Part shown: positions 37,133 through 44,597 of the stretch, one piece after another | Layout of the letters: each line of letters starts with the position of its first letter | Position numbering within the stretch: position 1 is the first letter of the stretch | From: Methylobacterium sp. E-005 | Lineage (GTDB): Bacteria > Pseudomonadota > Alphaproteobacteria > Rhizobiales > Beijerinckiaceae | Direction: 5' to 3' | Length of the DNA: 64,000 bases | NCBI RefSeq assembly: GCF_022829725.1 | Contig: NZ_JAKSYG010000217.1 | Location: 1 to 64,000 of the forward strand | The notes under the pieces: generated by a model | Seen by the model: only the letters and a program-made list of their open reading frames with translations | The model's database searches: none | What the model was told of the DNA's origin: nothing | Program-made: the position numbers and the translations under genes

Positions 37133-38485
37133 CTAGGCTCCGCCGACAATCTGACCGAGCCGTGCGTAACCATCGCCGATGGACGTTGCTTCTTCCTTAC
37201 CCTGCCCAAGAAAAGCCTCAAGATGCGGCATGAGCGCCACGGCTTCGTCGACCTCCTGGGACGAGCCGGCGCGGTAGGCCCCGAGCCTGATGAGTTCCTC
37301 CATATCGGCATAGGTGGAGAGCACCCGGCGCGCCCGCCGCACAACCGGCAGATAAGCCGGATCGCAGGAACGCGGCATGGTCCGTGAGACCGAGCGCAGC
37401 ACATTGATGGCTGGATAGCGGCCGCGCTCGGCGATGGCGCGTTCCATGACGATATGCCCGTCGAGGATGCCGCGCACCGCGTCGGCCACCGGCTCGTTGT
37501 GGTCGTCGCCCTCGACGAGCACCGTAAACAGTGCCGAGATCGTCCCCTGCCCGACTCCCGGCCCGGCCCGTTCCAGCAGGCGCGGCAGCTCCGAAAAGAC
37601 CGTCGGCGTGTAGCCCTTGGCGGTCGGCGGTTCGCCGGCCGCGAGGCCGATGTCGCGCTGGGCCATGGCGAAGCGCGTGATCGAGTCGATCATGCACAGC
37701 ACTTTGGCGCCCTGATCGCGGAAATGCTCGGCCACCGACAGGGTCACGTAGGCGGCGTTGCGGCGCATGAGGGCCGGCTCGTCCGAAGTCGCCACCACCA
37801 CGACCGAGCGCGCGAGACCGGCGGCGCCGAGGTCGTCCTGCAGGAACTCCTGAACCTCGCGCCCACGCTCGCCCACCAGCCCGATCACGGCCACATCGGC
37901 CGCCGTGTAGCGGGCGAGCATCGAGAGCAGCACCGACTTGCCGACGCCGGACCCCGCGAAGATGCCCATCCGCTGGCCGGCGCACATGGTGAGGAAGGTG
38001 TTGATGCAGCGAACGCCGAGATCGAGCGGGCCGCCGACCCGGGTCCGGGCATGGGCGGGGGGCGGATCGGCCCGCAGGCTGTAGATGTCCGGTCCCTGCG
38101 GCAGGGGGCCGAGCCCGTCGACCGGCCGACCAAGGGCATCGATCACCCGTCCCAGCCAGGCGCCCGTTGGGCGGATGGCCCCCGCGGCCTCGTCGCGCAC
38201 GAAGGCCGGGCAGCCGCGGCGGACACCCTCCAGGGATCCGAACGGCATCGCGAGCGCGCGGTCGCCCTGGAAGCCGATGATCTCGCAGGGGACCAGCCCG
38301 TGGCCGTTGGCGCCCTCGACATCGATCCGGCCGCCGAGCCGCATGGCCGCCACCGGCCCGGCGACCTCGACCAGCAGGCCGCGGATCGCCACGACCCGGC
38401 CGAAGGTCTCCAGCACCTCGACGCGCTCCAAAGCCGCCCGGGCCGATGCAAGGGAGGAAACGGGTCTTGCCGAATCCTGTGTCAT
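37133..38485 (-). CDS. fliI: Flagellum-specific ATPase FliI
   Basis: This 450-residue F1-beta-like ATPase powers flagellar protein export. Walker A is G-I-F-A-G-S-G-V-G-K-S (174-184), Walker B is around V-L-C-M-I-D-S-I-T-R, and the conserved G-E-P-P-T-A-K-G-Y-T-P-T-V-F is present. The ATG at 38485 is chosen because the extension to 38527 shows no homology-like text. It is divergent from ctrA, an arrangement that recurs in alphaproteobacteria, with a 417-bp shared regulatory gap. Confidence 0.95.
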   Translation of the reverse strand: MTQDSARPVSSLASARAALERVEVLETFGRVVAIRGLLVEVAGPVAAMRLGGRIDVEGANGHGLVPCEIIGFQGDRALAMPFGSLEGVRRGCPAFVRDEAAGAIRPTGAWLGRVIDALGRPVDGLGPLPQGPDIYSLRADPPPAHARTRVGGPLDLGVRCINTFLTMCAGQRMGIFAGSGVGKSVLLSMLARYTAADVAVIGLVGERGREVQEFLQDDLGAAGLARSVVVVATSDEPALMRRNAAYVTLSVAEHFRDQGAKVLCMIDSITRFAMAQRDIGLAAGEPPTAKGYTPTVFSELPRLLERAGPGVGQGTISALFTVLVEGDDHNEPVADAVRGILDGHIVMERAIAERGRYPAINVLRSVSRTMPRSCDPAYLPVVRRARRVLSTYADMEELIRLGAYRAGSSQEVDEAVALMPHLEAFLGQGKEEATSIGDGYARLGQIVGGA

Positions 38486-38902
38486 GAGACGCGCTCTCAA
38501 CGCTTCGTTTACCGGCCTCCTTAACACTGCGATCCACGGGCACGTAGCGGCTCGGTCCGGCGCTGGGTCACGGCCAAGCTCGATGAAATCGGGCGCTGTG
38601 GCCGGTGAACCACAGGTCGGATCGAAGCGTTGCGTGAGAAGTACTTAGACCGCAGGGGCGAAGGCCCTGACCGCAAGCGGCGCGACATCACGGACCCGAA
38701 CGCGGCTGGAGGGGCCTGTTTCCTCCGGTCAAGCTCGCGGATCCGCGAACGAGGCGCTTGCGGTTGGGAATCAGGTTTTGTTAACGATTAATCCATAGCG
38801 TCCCACGTCAAGAGTGACGAGGCGCCCGTCCACAGGCCGGTGGCGGGCGAACGACGGGACGTGTCTGCGCGCTGATGCGGCCGGCTGGGCTGGGGACCGA
38901 CG
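38486..38902. other. Divergent regulatory region between fliI and ctrA
   Basis: A 417-bp gap carrying promoters of fliI (minus) and ctrA (plus). The ctrA-proximal part contains a GANTC site and two TTAA half-sites, listed separately. No open frame or RNA gene was recognised in it. Confidence 0.6.
38768..38791 (+). promoter_or_regulatory. GANTC methylation site and paired TTAA half-sites upstream of ctrA
   Basis: GAATC at 38768-38772 is a CcrM (GANTC) methylation site. TTAA occurs at 38781-38784 and again at 38788-38791. The pair lies about 110-135 bp upstream of ctrA. In Caulobacter, ctrA transcription is controlled by GANTC methylation and by CtrA itself through TTAA-N7-TTAA boxes. Here the half-sites are 7 bp apart start to start instead of 11, so autoregulation is plausible but the box is not canonical. 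Confidence 0.5.
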
Positions 38903-39604
38903 ATGCGGGTACTTTTGATCGAGGATGACAGCGCGACCGCGCAGAGCATCGAGTTGATGCTCAAGTCCGAGAACTTCAACACCTACACCACCGACCTCGG
39001 TGAAGAGGGTATCGATCTCGGCAAGCTGTACGATTACGACATCATCCTCCTCGATCTGAACCTGCCCGACATGTCGGGCTACGAGGTGCTGCGCAACCTG
39101 CGCGTGGCGAAGGTGAAGACGCCCATCCTGATCCTCTCCGGCATGGCCGGCATCGAGGACAAGGTGAAGGGCCTGGGCTTCGGCGCGGACGATTACCTGA
39201 CCAAGCCGTTCCACAAGGACGAGTTGGTGGCGCGCATCCACGCTATCGTGCGCCGCTCGAAGGGCCACGCCCAGTCGGTCATCACCACCGGCGACCTGAT
39301 CGTGAACCTCGATCAGAAGACCGTCGAGGTCGGCGGCGCCCGGGTGCACCTGACCGGCAAGGAGTACCAGATGCTGGAACTCCTCTCGCTGCGGAAGGGC
39401 ACGACCCTCACCAAGGAGATGTTCCTCAACCATCTCTACGGCGGCATGGACGAGCCGGAGCTGAAGATCATCGACGTGTTCATCTGCAAGCTGCGCAAGA
39501 AGCTCGCCAACGCCAGCTCGGGTAAGAACTACATCGAGACCGTCTGGGGCCGCGGCTACGTGCTGCGCGAGCCGATGGACGGCGAGGAGCGCATGGCGGT
39601 CTGA
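38903..39604 (+). CDS. ctrA: Cell-cycle master response regulator CtrA
   Basis: This 233-residue OmpR/PhoB-family regulator has a receiver domain (1-120) with phospho-acceptor Asp51 in I-I-L-L-D-L-N-L-P-D and Lys103-type K-P-F-H-K-D-E-L. The winged-helix DNA-binding domain (125-225) contains G-G-M-D-E-P-E-L-K-I-I-D-V-F. The near-invariant CtrA sequence R-V-L-L-I-E-D-D-S-A-T-A leaves little doubt. CtrA controls cell division, flagellum and motility genes in alphaproteobacteria. It is followed by a strong terminator. Confidence 0.97.
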   Translation: MRVLLIEDDSATAQSIELMLKSENFNTYTTDLGEEGIDLGKLYDYDIILLDLNLPDMSGYEVLRNLRVAKVKTPILILSGMAGIEDKVKGLGFGADDYLTKPFHKDELVARIHAIVRRSKGHAQSVITTGDLIVNLDQKTVEVGGARVHLTGKEYQMLELLSLRKGTTLTKEMFLNHLYGGMDEPELKIIDVFICKLRKKLANASSGKNYIETVWGRGYVLREPMDGEERMAV

Positions 39605-39628
39605 TCCGCCGCTTCACCGGATCCCCGA

Positions 39629-39661
39629 AAAACCCCGTGCGGTCTGGCCGCGCGGGGTTTT
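39629..39661 (+). terminator. Rho-independent terminator after ctrA
   Basis: AAAACCCCGTGCGG (39629-39642) pairs with CCGCGCGGGGTTTT (39648-39661), a 14-bp stem with one G-T pair and a 5-nt loop, ending in TTTT. Confidence 0.88.
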
Positions 39662-39689
39662 CGCATTTGGGGTCGGTGTAACGCGCGCT

Positions 39690-39789
39690 CCTCCCCCTTG
39701 CGGGGAGGAATTGGCGGTGGGGGTGGTGCAGAAGGCAGCGCTGCTCCCAATCCGGAAACACCCCTGGCCCCTTCCCACGAGGGGAAGGG
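39690..39789. repeat. Extragenic palindromic repeats downstream of ctrA
   Basis: Two hairpins: CCTCCCC (39690-39696) with GGGGAGG (39702-39708), and CCCTTCCC (39769-39776) with GGGAAGGG (39782-39789). They belong to the same C-rich/G-rich intergenic family as the repeats near 20.6 and 35.2 kb. Confidence 0.6.
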
Positions 39790-39890
39790 AAAAGCGCCTC
39801 ACTTCCGGAACGTTGCTGGTCGAACAAAGCGTCGCTCCTTCGACCCTCGCGGCGCTCGGTGGCAGGGCGTTGGTTGAGGATCCGGCAGCT

Positions 39891-40652
39891 TCAGCGTAGT
39901 GTGGAGAAAACCTGCGCCGCCGGCGCGATCACCACGTAGGTCCCGCAGGGTGCGGCCCGGCTGATCACCGCGCTGGCCACGCCCCAGACATAGAGACCGC
40001 GCCGGTCCTGCGCGACGACCGGGCCGCCGGAATCGCCGAAGCAGACCCGGGCGCCTCGGGCTTGCGCGATGGTCAGCCCGGTGCTGCTCGCAGCGAGCGG
40101 AGTCAGCGCTGCGGTGCGCAGCCGCCCGACGCTGTTCCCCGACAGGCCGGCTCCGGCGATCCGCAGGCTCTTCGGGACGCGGCTGGCATCGGCCGCCAGC
40201 GCGATCGGCCGACGTCCCCGCACCGGCTCGGTGAGGCGCAGCACCGCCAGGTCGAGGGAAAGATCGGCGAGGCTCACATCGGGCGCCGCGTTCGGCAGCA
40301 TCTCCCCCGGATCGGGGCTGTACCGGGCAGCGACCCGGGCGCCGTAGACCGGCTGTGCCGGTTCGGTGCCGCGGAAGAACACCACCAGCGCGCCCAGGGG
40401 ATCGCCGTTCACGCAATGGGCCGCGGTCAGCACAAGGTCCGGCGCAATCAGGACTCCGGTGCAGCGGGTGAGTTTCAGTGCCTCCTCGGGCTGGGTGATC
40501 GTGCCGATGGCGACGGTGGCCTCCGCCAAAGCATCCCGCCCCGCCGGCGCGCCGCCCTGGATCGCCGCGGCCGGACCAGCGAGGCCGAGCCCGAGCGCCA
40601 GGGCCGATCCGCTGGGGACGAGATATCTTCCAAGGGTTCCGAGGATGCTCAC
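39891..40652 (-). CDS. Trypsin-like serine protease, exported
   Basis: This 253-residue S1-family protease has a signal peptide (residues 1-30). The triad is intact: His79 in T-A-A-H-C, Asp134 in S-L-D-L-A-V-L-R-L, and Ser208 in G-D-S-G-G-P. Two Cys pairs suit periplasmic disulfides (C-T-G-V...A-A-H-C and R-V-C-F-G). There is no PDZ domain, so it is not a DegP-type protein. The substrate is unknown. It lies downstream of cysS on the same strand, 90 bp away. Confidence 0.88.
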   Translation of the reverse strand: MSILGTLGRYLVPSGSALALGLGLAGPAAAIQGGAPAGRDALAEATVAIGTITQPEEALKLTRCTGVLIAPDLVLTAAHCVNGDPLGALVVFFRGTEPAQPVYGARVAARYSPDPGEMLPNAAPDVSLADLSLDLAVLRLTEPVRGRRPIALAADASRVPKSLRIAGAGLSGNSVGRLRTAALTPLAASSTGLTIAQARGARVCFGDSGGPVVAQDRRGLYVWGVASAVISRAAPCGTYVVIAPAAQVFSTLR

Positions 40653-40742
40653 GGGCCGATCTCTCTCCCGGCGGATTGTCGTGGTCGACAGATGCCGCCC
40701 GGGACGGAAGGTGCAAGCGGGCGAGAGGACGCGGCTGATACG

Positions 40743-42137
40743 TCAGCGCGCCACTGTCCACGTGGTCGTTCCATCCTTGTTGTCCTTGACGGCCACGCCC
40801 AGGGCGGTCAGCGCGTTGCGAGCCCGGTCGGAGGCCGCCCAATCCTTGGCGGCCCGGGCCGTACGGCGTTCGGCGATCAGCGCCTCGACAACCGCAACGT
40901 CGACCCCGGAGGCGGCGACCTGCGCGGTCGCCCGCTCGCTCCGGGTGCGTATGAGGAAACCGAAGAGGTTCGCCCCGGCGCGTAAAGCAGCGGGCTGCGC
41001 GTCCGCGCCGCCGAGCCGGTGCAGCTCATTGATTGCGGCTGGCGTGTTGAGGTCATCGCACAGCGCCTCGACAACCGCCCCTGGAACGGCGTGCGCCGCC
41101 GGCTCGTCCCCAGCGGCGTTGTACCAACGCTCCAGCACGCGGCTCGATTCCTCCAGGCCGCGCAGCGTCCAGTCGATCGGCTGGCGGTAATGCGTTTTCA
41201 GCATCGTCAGCCGCACCACCTCCCCCGGCCAGTCCTTCAACACATCGCGGATGGTGACGAAGTTGCCGAGCGACTTCGACATCTTCTCCCCCTCCACTTG
41301 GAGGAAGCCGTTGTGCAGCCAGACATTGGCCATCACGGGCGTGCCGAAGCAGCAGCGGGACTGCGCCACCTCGTTCTCGTGGTGCGGGAAAATCAGATCA
41401 ATTCCACCCGCGTGAATGTCGAAGGTCTGGCCCAGGTGCTTGGCCGACATGGCCGAGCACTCAATGTGCCAGCCGGGACGTCCAGGCTCGGCGATCCCCG
41501 CGGGCGAGGACCAGGACGGCTCGCCAGGCTTCGAGGGCTTCCAGAGCACGAAATCGAGCGGCGAGCGCTTGTAGGGTGCAACCTCGACCCGGGCACCGGA
41601 CTCCATCTCGTCGAGGGGGCGCTTCGACAGGCCGCCGTAATCCGGCATCGACGGTACGTCGAACAGGACGTGGCCCTCCGCCACGTAGGCGTGGCCCGTA
41701 CGGACCAAGGCCTCGATCATGGCGACCATTTCGGCGATGTGATCGGTGGCGCGGGGTTCCACGAAGCGGGGTCGCTCGCCGACCACGTTCACATCGTCCG
41801 GCATCAGCACGCCGAGGTCGCGCACGTCGCGGTGGAACTGCGCCAGCGTCCCGTCGGTGAGTTCGCGGATGGTGATCCCGCGTTCGGCGGCGCGGGCGTT
41901 GATCTTGTCGTCCACGTCCGTGACGTTGCGCGCGTAAGTGACGTGCGCCGGACCATAGAGATGGCGCAGCAGCCGGAACAGCAGGTCGAACACGATGATC
42001 GGCCGGGCATTGCCGATATGGGCGGCGTCATAGACGGTCGGGCCGCAGGCGTAGATGCGGATATGCGCCGGATCGATCGGCCCGAAGGTGTCCTTGGCGC
42101 CGGTCAGCGTGTTGTAGAGCCGCAACATCGGCGCCAT
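40743..42137 (-). CDS. cysS: Cysteinyl-tRNA synthetase
   Basis: This 464-residue class I synthetase charges tRNA-Cys. The HIGH motif is A-H-I-G-N-A-R-P following the zinc-ligand Y-A-C-G-P-T-V-Y. Further zinc ligands are in G-W-H-I-E-C-S-A-M and P-H-H-E-N-E. The KMSKS motif is E-K-M-S-K-S-L-G-N. A GGAGGAGGG purine tract precedes the ATG at 42137; the in-frame ATG two codons later is also possible. Confidence 0.97.
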   Translation of the reverse strand: MAPMLRLYNTLTGAKDTFGPIDPAHIRIYACGPTVYDAAHIGNARPIIVFDLLFRLLRHLYGPAHVTYARNVTDVDDKINARAAERGITIRELTDGTLAQFHRDVRDLGVLMPDDVNVVGERPRFVEPRATDHIAEMVAMIEALVRTGHAYVAEGHVLFDVPSMPDYGGLSKRPLDEMESGARVEVAPYKRSPLDFVLWKPSKPGEPSWSSPAGIAEPGRPGWHIECSAMSAKHLGQTFDIHAGGIDLIFPHHENEVAQSRCCFGTPVMANVWLHNGFLQVEGEKMSKSLGNFVTIRDVLKDWPGEVVRLTMLKTHYRQPIDWTLRGLEESSRVLERWYNAAGDEPAAHAVPGAVVEALCDDLNTPAAINELHRLGGADAQPAALRAGANLFGFLIRTRSERATAQVAASGVDVAVVEALIAERRTARAAKDWAASDRARNALTALGVAVKDNKDGTTTWTVAR

Positions 42138-42424
42138 GAAACCCACCCTCCTCCCGGCGCAACCGCCGACGAAAACGAGCCTGCCGTCAGAGACCTAGAG
42201 TTCGCCCGCAGCCAAGAACGGCCGAAACGTGGCACGGCGGACGATGCCGCCACGGCATTCTGTTGCATCGCCGCGACGGCGCGGCGCGCGCGATGGGGCT
42301 AACCCAAAAGCGTGAGGAATTCGAGAAGGCCTCTGCGCCTCGCGGGTAAGTCTTCCTTAACCGCGCCGTCGGACCGTCCGGGCTACGAACCTCACGCCGC
42401 AGTTCCTGTTCTCAAGGACCCTCA

Positions 42425-42772
42425 ATGCGACGCTCGGCCGCCGGTATCCTCGCCCTCGCCACCGCCCTCGCCACCGCCGGCCTCGCGCATACAGCGCTGG
42501 CTGGCAGCGACGGAGAGACGCCCGCGAAGGCGCCGAGCCACGTCGAGAAGACGTTCCTCATCCCGTCGAGCGATGGCTACGGCGTGGGCGAGTGCCTGAC
42601 GACGCCTGGAAGCAGCTGCGGCCAGGTCGTCGCCAACGCGTGGTGCGAAGCCCAGGGCTACGCGGCCGCCAATTCCTACGGCGTCGCCGCCGCCGACGAA
42701 TATACAGGCGCCATCAGCCAGCCGGTCCCGGCGCCGATCGAGCGGCCGATCCGCATCACCTGCCAGGACTGA
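42425..42772 (+). CDS. Small secreted protein of unknown function
   Basis: This 115-residue protein has a clear signal peptide (residues 1-26, cleavage near A-L-A-G). The mature part has four Cys (G-E-C-L, S-S-C-G, N-A-W-C-E, I-T-C-Q-D) and the segment V-A-N-A-W-C-E-A-Q-G-Y, which recurs in Rhizobiales secreted proteins of unknown role. It is transcribed towards CreA, with a 15-bp gap and a GGCCG-CGC-CGGCC hairpin between them. Confidence 0.65.
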   Translation: MRRSAAGILALATALATAGLAHTALAGSDGETPAKAPSHVEKTFLIPSSDGYGVGECLTTPGSSCGQVVANAWCEAQGYAAANSYGVAAADEYTGAISQPVPAPIERPIRITCQD

Positions 42773-42787
42773 CCGGCCGCGCCGGCC

Positions 42788-43300
42788 CTATTTCATGGCG
42801 TCGGCACATTTTGGCGCCGGGTCGGTTCCCCAGGGGGCGATCGGCACCGCCGAGGTCGAGTTCTTCGGCGAGCCTTGGATGACCTTGTCGGAATAGACCA
42901 TGTAGATCAGCGTGTTGCGCCGTGCGTCGCACCCGCGAACGATCTGCATCGACTTGAAGATCAGCGAGCGCCGCTCGCTGAACACCACCTCGCCCTGGCT
43001 CAGCTTGCCCTTGAAGGCGACCGGCCCGGTCTGACGGCAGGCCAGCGAGATGTCCGAGACATCCTCGGCCAGACCCAGCGTGCCCTTGATCCCGCCCTTC
43101 TCGGGCTGCGTGTACCAGCACGCCACGCCTGCCACCGCCGGATCGTCGATGCCGTAGACGACCAGCTTGTCGTTCGGCGTCAGCGGGCGCCAGACCGTCG
43201 ATTTGTCGAAGATCCGGTCCGGCTCCTGGGCCACGACGGGTGCGGCTGCAGCCAGCCCAAGCGCCAGAACGCCAACATAGGTGAGACTCCGAAACCACAT
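42788..43300 (-). CDS. creA: CreA family protein
   Basis: This 170-residue exported protein (signal peptide residues 1-24) has near-diagnostic CreA text: R-I-F-D-K-S-T-V-W, Y-G-I-D-D-P-A-V-A-G-V-A-C, F-S-E-R-R-S-L-I-F-K-S-M-Q-I-V-R-G-C-D, and Y-S-D-K-V-I-Q-G-S-P-K-N-S-T-S. The protein is widespread in proteobacteria, but its function is not known despite the name. The start at 43300 begins the signal peptide, with GAGGGGG upstream; an ATG at 43321 is the alternative. Confidence 0.9.
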   Translation of the reverse strand: MWFRSLTYVGVLALGLAAAAPVVAQEPDRIFDKSTVWRPLTPNDKLVVYGIDDPAVAGVACWYTQPEKGGIKGTLGLAEDVSDISLACRQTGPVAFKGKLSQGEVVFSERRSLIFKSMQIVRGCDARRNTLIYMVYSDKVIQGSPKNSTSAVPIAPWGTDPAPKCADAMK

Positions 43301-43449
43301 CGCCGGCCAATTCCCCCTCAAGCTTGCGGATAGGATGTAGGAGGGGTGTCGCCGTCCTGCGAGGGGGCGTAGGATCGTGATGCTTCGGCCCCGAAGCGCG
43401 GATGCGCGCCGCCCGGCCTCTTCGGAGCGGAGCGTACCCGGCCAACGCG

Positions 43450-44529
43450 ATGCAGCCTATGCCTCACCGTCCGATCGTCCGTTCGCTCGGCCGCGTCATC
43501 CTGAGCGCGGCCCTCGCCCTCGGACTCATCAGCGCCTTCAAGGTGCAGGCCAACGCGCAGGAAACGCCGACGGAGCTGCAGGCCGCCGAGGGTCGGCCGG
43601 CGCCGCAGGTGCCCTCGCCCCAGTGCCGACGCTACCGGGCCGAGCTCGCATCGCTTCAGACCGGCGCCAGCACGACGCGGGCGCTCAACGACGAGATCGG
43701 CCGGCTCGAGGCCTATTACCGCGGTCTCAACTGCACGGAAAAGTTCCTGTTCTTCGATACCCGCCCGCCGCAATGCGGCGCCGTGGAGCAGCGGATCCGC
43801 GCCCTCAAGGCGACCTATGGCGGCGCCGTGCTCGACGATAGTGGGACGCGCAGGCGCGAGCTGCAGAGCCTCGTCGCCTCCACCTGCCCGGCGCGGGAAA
43901 CCTATGCGGCGAGCGGCGAGTCCTACGCCCTGGGCGGCCCGCAGATGGTCTGCGTGCGGACCTGCGACGGCGGCTTCTTCCCGATGCGCAACCTGCCCGA
44001 AGGGCGCGGCGGCGCGGACGAGATGTGTCAGGCGCTCTGCCCCGGCGCCGAGGCGCAGGCCTATTCGATGCCCTACGGCGACGATGCCCTGAAGCACGCC
44101 GCCACGGTGAAGGGCAGCCGCGCCTATACGAGCCTCGCCAACGCCTTCAAATTCCGCAAGGAATTCGTCCCGAACTGTTCCTGCAAGCCCGAGGGCAAGA
44201 CCTGGGCGCAATCGCTGGTCAAGGCCGAGAGCATGCTGGTCCGGCACAAGGGCGACATCTTCGTGACGCCGATGCAGGCCGAGGCCCTCTCGCGCCCGAA
44301 GGTGCGGCTGACGCTGGTCGGCCGGGCCGACCGGACCGCGGCGGAACTGGCCGCCGACGCCGCCGGACGCGCCGGAGTTGGAGCCAGGGGCGAGGTCGAG
44401 GGCGCCGACGCCAACAGGAGCAGGGGCGGTCCGGAGGACACGCCGACCGGCTCCGTGAAGCCTGATCACGTGGCCGTGCGCATCATTGCCCCGAACGTGA
44501 TCGCCGTTCCCCAGCGTCTGACGCCGTAG
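43450..44529 (+). CDS. DUF2865 secreted protein
   Basis: This 359-residue protein has an N-terminal export signal (about residues 5-34, ending V-Q-A-N-A-Q). The DUF2865 core is recognised by V-C-V-R-T-C-D-G-G-F-F-P-M, C-Q-A-L-C-P-G and N-C-S-C-K-P, rich in paired Cys. The family is found mainly in Rhizobiales and has no assigned function. The C-terminal 60 residues are Ala/Gly-rich. It is divergent from creA by about 150 bp. Confidence 0.8.
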   Translation: MQPMPHRPIVRSLGRVILSAALALGLISAFKVQANAQETPTELQAAEGRPAPQVPSPQCRRYRAELASLQTGASTTRALNDEIGRLEAYYRGLNCTEKFLFFDTRPPQCGAVEQRIRALKATYGGAVLDDSGTRRRELQSLVASTCPARETYAASGESYALGGPQMVCVRTCDGGFFPMRNLPEGRGGADEMCQALCPGAEAQAYSMPYGDDALKHAATVKGSRAYTSLANAFKFRKEFVPNCSCKPEGKTWAQSLVKAESMLVRHKGDIFVTPMQAEALSRPKVRLTLVGRADRTAAELAADAAGRAGVGARGEVEGADANRSRGGPEDTPTGSVKPDHVAVRIIAPNVIAVPQRLTP

Positions 44530-44597
44530 CGCACGAGCGCGAGGAACCATTCGCGGCGTTCCGTGTTCGGCTCGGCCTGAACCGACACGAGGCCTTG

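Noticed and set aside
38500..38540. CtrA box upstream of fliI
   Set aside because: Only one TTAA half-site is present; the second half does not match at N7 spacing.
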